Assembly (NCBI GenBank): GCA_949742895.1
Contig: CATJRT010000054.1
Span: 1 to 5,070 of the forward strand
Source of the DNA: an uncultured Eubacteriales bacterium
Lineage (GTDB): Bacteria; Bacillota_A; Clostridia; Oscillospirales; Oscillospiraceae
Length of the DNA stretch: 5,070 nt
Direction: 5' to 3'
Each line of letters opens with the position of its first letter. Position 1 is the stretch's first letter. Under the pieces are notes generated by a model. That model was not told the DNA's origin. It was given only the letters and a program-made list of their open reading frames with translations, and made no database searches. Made by a program: the position numbers and the translations under genes. This document shows, piece after piece, positions 1 through 5,070 of this stretch.

Positions 1-172
1 GCAACGGATTCCCACGGGCCGCCTGGCCACGCCCCAGAACCACGCCCATCTGGCAATCTTCCTGGCCTCTGAGGAGGCCTGTCAGATTACGGGACAGGCT
101 ATTCACGTGGACGGAGGACAGACTTTGCCTTGGGTGGACCGCGACACCTATTTTCAGGGAATTGAGGACTAG
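1..172 (+). CDS. Short-chain dehydrogenase/reductase (SDR), C-terminal end only
   Basis: This is the 3' end of a gene that starts before the window; reading in frame from base 2 gives 56 residues and a TAG stop at 170-172. The tail contains GRLATPQNHAHLAIFLAS followed by ITGQAIHVDGG, the characteristic C-terminal block of classical SDR enzymes (usual form GR-x-x-x-P-x-E-x-A near FLAS, then ITGQ-x-x-x-VDGG). Family members are soluble NAD(P)H-dependent oxidoreductases, typically about 250 residues, acting on alcohols, ketones or 3-oxoacyl thioesters. The nucleotide-binding GxxxGxG and the catalytic Ser-Tyr-Lys lie outside the window, so substrate and cofactor cannot be judged. The radical SAM gene starts 77 bases downstream with no terminator between, so co-transcription is likely. 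Confidence is high for the family and low for any specific role. Confidence 0.9.
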   Translation, partial: QRIPTGRLATPQNHAHLAIFLASEEACQITGQAIHVDGGQTLPWVDRDTYFQGIED

Positions 173-234
173 CCGCCTCTCTCATCCGGCAGGTGTTTCT
201 TCGGACATCTGTGTAAAATGAGATTCAATCTTTG

Positions 235-242
235 AAAGGAAG
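235..242 (+). promoter_or_regulatory. Shine-Dalgarno site of the radical SAM gene
   Basis: AAAGGAAG ends 7 bases before the ATG at 250. It decides the start: a TTG at 232 is in frame but would lie on top of this site and has no ribosome binding site of its own, so the ATG is preferred. Confidence 0.75.
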
Positions 243-249
243 AACATAC

Positions 250-933
250 ATGGATTATTTCAAGTACAAGCAGGACGATTTCATCCAGGTGGACGAGGAC
301 GGGCGCAAGGTCCTGGCCGTGGACATCCAGCCCGAGAAAGCCTGCATCTTCAACTGCATTGTTTGCAGCCGGGGCAAGACGAAGTACCAGACCCAGTGGC
401 ACGACTTCGGCCCCATCGAGGATTCCCTCCAGGGCCTGCGGAAAAAGATCGCGGAGGACAAGCCTGACCTGGTGGAGATCTACGGCCAGGGGGACATCCT
501 GACCAACCTGCACCTGGGCGAGATCATCGACTGCATCCACGACCAGGGCCTGCCGGTGCGGCTGATTACCAACTGCTACCTGCTGGGCATCGACGGCCAC
601 ATGGAGCTGGCCAACAAGTGCGAGGAGGTGGTGGGCGCCTTCGGCATCGTGGACGAGGAGGAATTCCAGAAGTACCACCGCCCCCTGCCGGAGTTCGGCT
701 TCACCGCCGCCAAGCAGACGGAGAGCATCGCCGCCTTCAGCCAGCAGTACAAGGGCAAGTTCAAGCTCCGGGTCTTTCTCAGCAAGGGCTTCAACGACTC
801 CGACGAAAGCGCCCAGGTCCTGAAGGACGCCGTGGCCCAGATCCGCTACGATTCGCTCTGGGTCGCCAGCACCGCCAAGCTGGGCATCAGCGACGAGCGG
901 GTGGAGGATATTCGGAAGATCATCCAAGGCTAA
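250..933 (+). CDS. Compact radical SAM protein, COG0731 (TYW1-like Fe-S oxidoreductase) type
   Basis: This 227-residue protein carries the radical SAM cluster motif CX3CX2C as CIFNCIVC (Cys32, Cys36, Cys39), which would bind a [4Fe-4S] cluster that cleaves S-adenosylmethionine. The surrounding pattern, VDIQPEKACIFNCIVCSRGK, then EIYGQGD at about 76-82 and LITNCYLLG at 105-113, resembles COG0731 proteins, where the equivalents are LGIDL-P-K-C, GxGEPTL and TNGSLL. The protein is soluble, with no signal peptide or membrane segment. Two oddities: the position before the third cysteine is Val38, where most radical SAM enzymes have an aromatic residue, and the GxGE motif is GQGD. It is short, about the size of a partial TIM barrel alone, and has no SPASM-type C-terminal cysteine cluster; the other cysteines (95, 109, 124) are scattered. 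The symporter gene follows after 32 bases, probably in one transcript. The reaction is unknown; a modification or catabolic radical step is conceivable. The superfamily call is firm, the COG-level call moderate. Confidence 0.85.
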   Translation: MDYFKYKQDDFIQVDEDGRKVLAVDIQPEKACIFNCIVCSRGKTKYQTQWHDFGPIEDSLQGLRKKIAEDKPDLVEIYGQGDILTNLHLGEIIDCIHDQGLPVRLITNCYLLGIDGHMELANKCEEVVGAFGIVDEEEFQKYHRPLPEFGFTAAKQTESIAAFSQQYKGKFKLRVFLSKGFNDSDESAQVLKDAVAQIRYDSLWVASTAKLGISDERVEDIRKIIQG

Positions 934-946
934 CAGACGCAAACAT

Positions 947-955
947 AGGAAGGAG
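947..955 (+). promoter_or_regulatory. Shine-Dalgarno site of the symporter gene
   Basis: AGGAAGGAG lies 10 bases before the ATG at 966. It fixes the start there, although the same reading frame stays open far upstream through the radical SAM gene. Confidence 0.75.
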
Positions 956-965
956 AATTTTAAAT

Positions 966-2390
966 ATGGGTTTTCATGAAATGATTCCCCAGCCGAAGAT
1001 GCTGATTGTCATCGCGGCCTATTTCGTTGTTGTTTTCATTTTCGCGTTCCTGGCAAAGAAAAAGGAAAACCGCAAGAGCATCAAGGACTTCGCCCTGGCG
1101 GGCAAGGGCCTGGGTTCCTTTATCCTGATGGCGACCTTCATGGCCTCCTGGATGGGCGGCGGCGCCGTGGCCGGCAGCATCAACTCCATCGCCTATTCCT
1201 CCGGCCTGTTCCCCTCCATCTGCTACGCCTCGGGCAGCATCCTGGCCATTGTGATCCTTTACATGATCGGGCCCTTCGTCCGCAAGCGGGGCAAAATCAC
1301 AACGGCGGCGCTGATTGAGGACAGCTACGGCACAAACGCCCGGGTTCTCTCCGGCGTCATCATCGCCCTGGCCAGCTTCTCCATCGTCTCCTATCAGCTG
1401 CGGGCCATGGGCATCGTGCTGAACGCCACCACAGGCTTTGACATCCAGTTGATGACGGTCATCGCCTGCGTGGTGGTCATCATCGCCACGGCCTCGGGCG
1501 GCCTGAGCTCCGTGGTGAAAATCGACGCGTTTTCCGTCTGCGTCATGCTGGCCGGCCTGGTCTGCGCCTTCGCCTTTATCCTGCCCCACGTGGGCGGCTG
1601 GAGCTGGGTGGTGCAGAGAACCGCGGAGACCGCTCCCGACGGTCTCACCTTTACCGCCGGCTGGACCGCGAAGGACTACCTGGCCAACTACGCGCCGGGC
1701 TTCCTGCTGGCCCTGGGCGATCAGAACCTCTATCAGAGAATGGCCGCCGCCAAGGAGGACAAGAGCGTACAGGTAGGTATGATCGGCTGGGCCCTGGGTA
1801 CCATCATCGTGCTCCCCTCCGTTTCGGTGCTGTCCTATATTGGCCGCCTGTACTTCGGCAGCAACATCATCCCCTCTCAGTCCTTCATCGCCCTGTCCAC
1901 TGTGTGCCCCTGGATCATCGGCGGACTGATGATGGCCTCCTGCACCGGCTTCATTCTCACCACCGCGAATTCCTATCTGCTCTCCGGCTCCGCCAACCTG
2001 GCCACGGACGTGTTCCCCCACTTCAAAAAGGACGCCTCCGACGAGCAGATCGTCAAGGTCACCAAGCTCTGCATCGTGATCTTCGGCTTCGCGTCTATGA
2101 TCCTGCTGAACTTCTTCCCCAGCATCCTGGCCATTCAGTATTGGGCCAGCACCATCGTCGGCGCCGGCATCAGCCCGGCCCTGCTGGCCTCCGTCGTCTG
2201 CCCGGATAAGGTGACCAAATGGGGCGGCATCACCTCCATGGCCGGCGGCACGCTTCTGACCATCGGCTGGGAAATGGCGGGACAGCCCTTCGGCCTCGCC
2301 ACGGTTCTGGTGGCCTTCCCGGTTTCCGTCGTCCTGCTGGTTGTTGTCTCCGCGCTCACGAAGAAAAGCTCTCCTGTCACCGGCGCGTAA
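966..2390 (+). CDS. Sodium:solute symporter (SSS) family transporter
   Basis: This is a 474-residue, highly hydrophobic inner-membrane protein. About 13 membrane segments can be picked out by eye (roughly 13-30, 47-68, 79-103, 126-148, 161-178, 183-207, 240-256, 273-292, 314-337, 364-384, 386-410, 418-436, 442-463), matching the SSS/PutP core fold. Family marks include DFALAGKGLGSF at 41-52, the loop GDQNLYQRMAAAK at 251-263, and FILTTANSYLLSGSANLATD at 329-348, which corresponds to the helix carrying Ser/Thr ligands of the Na2 sodium site in PutP and vSGLT. The protein is expected to couple inward sodium flow to solute uptake. Known SSS substrates include proline, pantothenate, sugars and organic acids; which one applies here cannot be read from the sequence. 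A nearby proline racemase makes an amino acid a reasonable guess, but a terminator separates the two genes. Length is typical and the gene appears intact. Confidence is high for the family and low for the substrate. Confidence 0.93.
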   Translation: MGFHEMIPQPKMLIVIAAYFVVVFIFAFLAKKKENRKSIKDFALAGKGLGSFILMATFMASWMGGGAVAGSINSIAYSSGLFPSICYASGSILAIVILYMIGPFVRKRGKITTAALIEDSYGTNARVLSGVIIALASFSIVSYQLRAMGIVLNATTGFDIQLMTVIACVVVIIATASGGLSSVVKIDAFSVCVMLAGLVCAFAFILPHVGGWSWVVQRTAETAPDGLTFTAGWTAKDYLANYAPGFLLALGDQNLYQRMAAAKEDKSVQVGMIGWALGTIIVLPSVSVLSYIGRLYFGSNIIPSQSFIALSTVCPWIIGGLMMASCTGFILTTANSYLLSGSANLATDVFPHFKKDASDEQIVKVTKLCIVIFGFASMILLNFFPSILAIQYWASTIVGAGISPALLASVVCPDKVTKWGGITSMAGGTLLTIGWEMAGQPFGLATVLVAFPVSVVLLVVVSALTKKSSPVTGA

Positions 2391-2398
2391 GTGATGAC

Positions 2399-2440
2399 GG
2401 CGCTTCCCGGTTGACACGCAGCCGGGAAGCGCCTTTCTTT
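2399..2440 (+). terminator. Intrinsic (rho-independent) terminator after the symporter gene
   Basis: A perfect 12-bp GC-rich stem, GGCGCTTCCCGG at 2399-2410 and CCGGGAAGCGCC at 2422-2433, closes an 11-base loop and is followed at once by TTTCTTT (2434-2440). It starts 8 bases after the symporter stop codon. It should end the upstream transcription unit and insulate the racemase gene from it. The tract is interrupted by one C, so some read-through is possible. Confidence 0.93.
2411..2439 (+). promoter_or_regulatory. Possible promoter of the racemase unit, overlapping the terminator
   Basis: TTGACA at 2411-2416 is a perfect sigma-A -35 hexamer and occupies the first part of the terminator loop. 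At a 17-base spacing the -10 position is TTTCTT (2434-2439), matching TATAAT at only 3 of 6 bases. A 4 of 6 match, TTTCAT at 2438-2443, sits at an unfavourable 21-base spacing. A promoter is expected somewhere in this 84-base gap because the terminator cuts off upstream transcription, but this assignment is tentative. Confidence 0.3.
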
Positions 2441-2458
2441 CATCAATCGAACAAACAG

Positions 2459-2467
2459 AAAGGCGGG
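2459..2467 (+). promoter_or_regulatory. Shine-Dalgarno site supporting the TTG start of the racemase
   Basis: AAAGGCGGG differs from AAAGGAGG by one base in its core and leaves about 7-8 bases to the TTG at 2475. Together with N-terminal similarity to known proline racemases it supports the TTG over the internal ATG codons at 2574 and 2577. Confidence 0.65.
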
Positions 2468-2474
2468 ACCCCCC

Positions 2475-3479
2475 TTGAATATTTCAAGATCCATCCAAGC
2501 TGTGGATACCCATACCTCCGGAGAGGCCACCCGAATCATCACTGGCGGTCTGCCGGTTTTAAAGGGCGGCACCATGATGGAGAAAAAACAGTATTTCCTA
2601 AGCCATAATGACAGCATTCGCAGAACCTGTATGCTGGAGCCCCGAGGTCATGCCAATATGTTCGGCGCAGTCATCACCGAGCCCGCCGATCCCAGCTGCG
2701 ATTACGGTGTAATCTTTCTGGACGGCGGAGGCTGCCTGAACATGTGCGGTCACGGGACCATCGGCGTTTCCACCGCCCTGGTGGAGTTGGGCATGGTAGA
2801 GGTTTCCGAGCCCTATACCAACCTGCGGCTGGAAACACCCGCCGGTCCTGTGGCGGTCCGGGTGCGTGTCGAAAACGGACGCGCGATAGAGGTAACTTTC
2901 CGAAATGTGCCCGCCTTTGTGTACCAGAAGGACGTGTCGGTGGAGGTTCCCGGATTGGGTGCCATTACGCTGGATATCGCCTTCGGCGGCAGCTTTTTCG
3001 GTATCGTCCACAAGGACCAGCTGGGGATCGACGAGCTTACCCCCGCCAATCTACCCGGTATCGTGCCCAAGGCCCTGGCCCTCCGGGAGAGCCTGAACCG
3101 CCAGGTGGAGATTTGCCATCCCCTGCTGGACATCACCGAGGTAGACCTGATTGAGATCTACGGCCCGCCCAAGGACCCGGACGCCGATGTACAGAACACG
3201 GTGGTCTTTGGGCAGGGGCAGGTGGACCGCTCCCCCTGCGGGACGGGGACCTGCGCCAAGCTGGCCGTCCTCACGGCAAAGGGCAAGCTGGAGCTGGGTC
3301 AGGAATTTGTTCATGAGAGCATTCTGGGCACAACGTTCCGCGCCCGGGCTCTGGAGCGGACGCGGGTCGGAGCCTATGACGCCATTGTTCCGGAGATCAC
3401 CGGCTCGGCATATATCACCGGCTTCAACGACCTGCTCATGGACGAGCTGGACCCCTTCAAAAACGGCTTTGTCCTTTGA
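2475..3479 (+). CDS. Proline racemase family protein (proline racemase or hydroxyproline epimerase type)
   Basis: This 334-residue cytosolic enzyme belongs to the cofactor-independent proline racemase family, which inverts the alpha carbon of proline or hydroxyproline using two cysteines as acid and base. Both catalytic motifs are present: NMCGHGTIG with Cys91 and VDRSPCGTGT with Cys255. Because the second cysteine is kept, it is not a trans-3-hydroxyproline dehydratase, where Thr replaces it. Other family marks are SRSIQAVDTHTSGEATR at 4-20, MLEPRGHANMFG at 53-64, FGGSFFGIVH at 170-179 and ITGSAYITGFN near the C-terminus. Length is normal for the family. The TTG start is chosen because residues 4-20 match the usual N-terminus and a ribosome binding site lies upstream; the next in-frame ATG would remove this conserved part. 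Extra cysteines Cys87 and Cys260 lie close to the two catalytic ones. It is the first gene after the terminator and is followed after 27 bases by a membrane protein gene. The closest remembered relatives are clostridial proline racemases (PrdF type), but no proline reductase genes are seen here, so proline itself as substrate is unproven. Confidence 0.94.
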   Translation: MNISRSIQAVDTHTSGEATRIITGGLPVLKGGTMMEKKQYFLSHNDSIRRTCMLEPRGHANMFGAVITEPADPSCDYGVIFLDGGGCLNMCGHGTIGVSTALVELGMVEVSEPYTNLRLETPAGPVAVRVRVENGRAIEVTFRNVPAFVYQKDVSVEVPGLGAITLDIAFGGSFFGIVHKDQLGIDELTPANLPGIVPKALALRESLNRQVEICHPLLDITEVDLIEIYGPPKDPDADVQNTVVFGQGQVDRSPCGTGTCAKLAVLTAKGKLELGQEFVHESILGTTFRARALERTRVGAYDAIVPEITGSAYITGFNDLLMDELDPFKNGFVL

Positions 3480-3506
3480 ACACAAACAAAAATGGAGGTA
3501 TTGTAA

Positions 3507-4694
3507 ATGGACGCTCAGGCCGAGGTCAGGAGTATCCGGGTAACAAAAGAATTAGGACCGGAGACCTTTTTGTTCCCCCTTATTTTTTTCAGCCTTTTTG
3601 CCCTTTTTGTCAGCCAGATGGGGCTGGCCAACGCCCTCAACACCATGATGAACACGGCCTATCAGCTTCTGATGGACACAGTGCTCTATATCACGGCCAT
3701 CTGTGTCATCATGGGGGCTGTGTCGGCGCTACTGTCGGAGTTCGGCTTTGTCTCCCTGGCAAACCGCATCCTCCAGCCCCTGATGCGGCCCATTTACGGC
3801 CTGCCCGGCGCGGCCTCCCTGGCTGTGGTCACCACCTTCCTCTCCGACAACCCCGCCATTCTCACCCTGGCGTACGATCAGTATTTCCGCCACTACTTCA
3901 AGGCCTATCAGTTTCCCGCCCTGACTAATCTGGGAACCGCCTTCGGCATGGGGCTCATTGTCTGCACGTACATGTACAGCCTCTCCCCGGTGATTGGTCC
4001 GGGCACGGGAACCGCCGTGATCGTGGGCCTGGCCGGCGCCGTGGTGGGCAGCATCGTCAGCACCCGGCTGATGCTGATCTTCACAAAGAAGGTCTTTGGA
4101 ACGGAGGCGCAGGTGGCCTCCAGCATGGGCGAGGACGCCGGAGTGCCCCAGAATATGCGCCCCATCCGGGAGGGCGGCATTGGCAGCCGGGTCATGGCGG
4201 CCCTTTTGGAGGGCGGCCACAGCGGCGTGAAAATGGGCGTCAGCGTAGTGCCCGGCGTGCTGGTAATCTGCACGATGGTCATGATGCTCATCAACGGCCC
4301 CGCCGAGGGAGGGCTGTACACCGGCTCGGCCTATGAGGGAATCCGGCTTCTGCCCATGCTGGCGGAGAAGATCGACTTCATTCTGAACCCCCTGTTTGGG
4401 TTTTCCTCCGCCGAGGCCATCGGCGTGCCCGTCACAGCTCTGGGCGCGGCGGGGGCCGCCGTCAGCCTCACCGCCACTCTGGCGTCCCAGGGCCTGGCCT
4501 CCGCCGAGGATGTGGCGGTATTCACGGCCATGTGCATGTGCTGGAGCGGGTATCTCAGCACCCACGCCTCCATGATGGACAGCCTGAACTGCAAGGAACT
4601 CATTGGAAAAGCCATCATCAGCCACACAGTGGGCGGGATCTGCGCCGGCGCGGCGGCACACTGGCTCTTTGTGCTGGTCTCCATGGTGCTGTAA
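3507..4694 (+). CDS. Multi-pass membrane protein with gate/nucleoside-recognition-like domains
   Basis: This is a 395-residue inner-membrane protein preceded by GGAGG (3494-3498), 8 bases before the ATG. Hydrophobic segments are visible at about 20-38, 50-76, 100-113, 140-160, 164-192, 240-263, 305-325, 335-350 and 368-394. Residues 76-120 (SEFGFVSLANRILQPLMRP, then GLPGAASLAVVTTFLSDNPA) resemble gate/nucleoside recognition domains found in SpmA/SpmB, YjiH and similar proteins. A looser version recurs at about 286-320 (EKIDFILNPLFGF, then GVPVTALGAAGAAVSL), suggesting two related halves. A soluble stretch at about 193-235 separates them. From memory it may belong to the clostridial group named CD0519/CD1768 family membrane protein; this could not be checked. 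Transport is likely but the substrate is unknown. Its position between the racemase and RidA genes, with gaps of 27 and 35 bases, suggests it moves a substrate or product of that pathway. A membrane protein is certain; the gate assignment is moderate. Confidence 0.82.
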   Translation: MDAQAEVRSIRVTKELGPETFLFPLIFFSLFALFVSQMGLANALNTMMNTAYQLLMDTVLYITAICVIMGAVSALLSEFGFVSLANRILQPLMRPIYGLPGAASLAVVTTFLSDNPAILTLAYDQYFRHYFKAYQFPALTNLGTAFGMGLIVCTYMYSLSPVIGPGTGTAVIVGLAGAVVGSIVSTRLMLIFTKKVFGTEAQVASSMGEDAGVPQNMRPIREGGIGSRVMAALLEGGHSGVKMGVSVVPGVLVICTMVMMLINGPAEGGLYTGSAYEGIRLLPMLAEKIDFILNPLFGFSSAEAIGVPVTALGAAGAAVSLTATLASQGLASAEDVAVFTAMCMCWSGYLSTHASMMDSLNCKELIGKAIISHTVGGICAGAAAHWLFVLVSMVL

Positions 4695-4714
4695 CAGCGA
4701 TTTACCGCTAGAAG

Positions 4715-4724
4715 AAAGGAAGGA
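4715..4724 (+). promoter_or_regulatory. Shine-Dalgarno site of the RidA-family gene
   Basis: AAAGGAAGGA ends 5 bases before the ATG at 4730. It lies in the 35-base gap after the membrane protein gene, which has no terminator, supporting co-transcription. Confidence 0.7.
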
Positions 4725-4729
4725 CTTCC

Positions 4730-5070
4730 ATGATTGAAAAAAGACTTTTGGAACTCGGCATCCAGTTGCCGGAGGATACGCCGCCCAAGGCCATGTACAT
4801 TCCTATCAAGCAGGTCGGAAACCTCCTGTTTGCCTCGGGGCAGATTCCCACGCGGGACGGAAAGCTGATCCTCACCGGAAAGGTGGGTGCCGAGGTGTCC
4901 CTGGAGGAGGCCCAGGACTGCGCGCAGCTGTGCGTCATCAACCTGCTCTCCGCCCTCAAGGCGTACTTGGGCGATTTGGACCGGATCAAAAACGTGGTGA
5001 AGGTACAGGCCTTTGTCAGCAGCGCCGTGGGGTTTGACTGCCAGCACCTGGTGATTAACGCCGCCTCCCA
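4730..5070 (+). CDS. RidA/YjgF/UK114 family protein, N-terminal part (cut by window end)
   Basis: The open frame runs from ATG 4730 to the window end, giving 113 complete codons without a stop. Residues 1-46 (MIEKRLLELGIQLPEDTPP, then YIPIKQVGNLLFASGQIPT) and the later block SLEEAQDCAQLCVINLLSAL followed by DLDRIKNVVKVQAFVSS match RidA-family proteins, in particular the longer subgroup of about 150 residues that begins with an extra helix EKRLLELGI. RidA proteins are small soluble trimers that hydrolyse reactive enamine/imine intermediates, such as 2-aminoacrylate released by PLP enzymes, to keto acids and ammonia. The conserved arginine that binds the carboxylate in true RidA lies beyond the cut, so deaminase activity cannot be judged. 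Its place at the end of a racemase/membrane-protein unit fits clean-up or a dedicated imine hydrolysis step in amino acid breakdown, which is inference. Confidence 0.9.
   Translation, partial: MIEKRLLELGIQLPEDTPPKAMYIPIKQVGNLLFASGQIPTRDGKLILTGKVGAEVSLEEAQDCAQLCVINLLSALKAYLGDLDRIKNVVKVQAFVSSAVGFDCQHLVINAAS

Noticed and set aside
232..249. TTG at 232 as the start of the radical SAM gene
   Set aside because: It overlaps the ribosome binding site of the ATG at 250, lacks its own site, and adds only six residues.
173..249. Promoter in the gap before the radical SAM gene (TAAAAT at 214-219)
   Set aside because: The -10-like hexamer has no acceptable -35 at 16-18 bases upstream (the bases there are around AGGTGT) and no TGn extension, so it is not better than chance.
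169..942. Open frame on the minus strand (257 codons) opposite the radical SAM gene
   Set aside because: It lacks a recognisable domain, is Leu/Val/Ala/Asp-rich in the manner of a reverse-complement shadow, and the + strand carries a clear radical SAM motif.
618..965. Upstream in-frame extension of the symporter reading frame through the radical SAM gene
   Set aside because: The extension reads as Arg/Gly-rich nonsense and overlaps a real gene. The Shine-Dalgarno site at 947-955 and the hydrophobic N-terminus support the start at 966.
960..2417. Long open frame on the minus strand (485 codons) opposite the symporter gene
   Set aside because: Its translation is rich in Gly, Ala, His, Asp and Gln with no recognisable domain. 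It mirrors the codon bias of the high-GC gene on the other strand, and the + strand gene is a clear family member.
4696..4729. Small hairpins in the gap before the RidA gene (AGCG/CGCT and GGAA/TTCC)
   Set aside because: The stems are only 4 bp, there is no T tract, and such pairs arise easily by chance, so there is no terminator or riboswitch.

Overview
The window looks like chromosomal DNA of a high-GC, anaerobic Firmicute of the class Clostridia, plausibly an Oscillospiraceae gut bacterium such as the Flavonifractor/Lawsonibacter group. The evidence is codon usage rich in GGC, CTG and GCC, strong purine-rich Shine-Dalgarno sites before almost every gene, tight gene packing on one strand, and a proline racemase resembling the clostridial enzymes. 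The taxonomic call is an inference; no rRNA or other marker is present.

Layout, all on the + strand: (1) the last 56 codons of a short-chain dehydrogenase/reductase (ends 172); (2) a compact radical SAM protein (250-933); (3) a sodium:solute symporter family transporter (966-2390), closed by a strong intrinsic terminator (2399-2440); (4) a proline racemase family enzyme starting with TTG (2475-3479); (5) a multi-pass membrane protein with gate/nucleoside-recognition-like features (3507-4694); (6) the first 113 codons of a RidA/YjgF-family protein (4730 to the window end). No tRNA, rRNA, CRISPR array, insertion sequence or long repeat was seen, and no intergenic gap exceeds about 85 bases.

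The terminator splits the window into two transcription units: an upstream one (SDR, radical SAM, symporter) and a downstream one (racemase, membrane protein, RidA). Gaps within each unit are 26 to 77 bases and carry no terminator. A perfect TTGACA lies in the loop of the terminator hairpin and could be the -35 of the downstream promoter, but the matching -10 is weak.

Taken together the genes suggest use of an amino acid or amino-acid-like compound. A Na+-coupled symporter brings in substrate, a two-cysteine racemase/epimerase inverts the alpha carbon of a proline-like molecule, a second membrane protein moves a related compound, and RidA removes reactive enamine/imine by-products. The SDR and radical SAM protein would carry out further redox or radical steps. 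The substrate cannot be read from the sequence. No proline reductase, hydroxyproline oxidase or dehydratase is visible, so the pathway is incomplete here and this model is inference.
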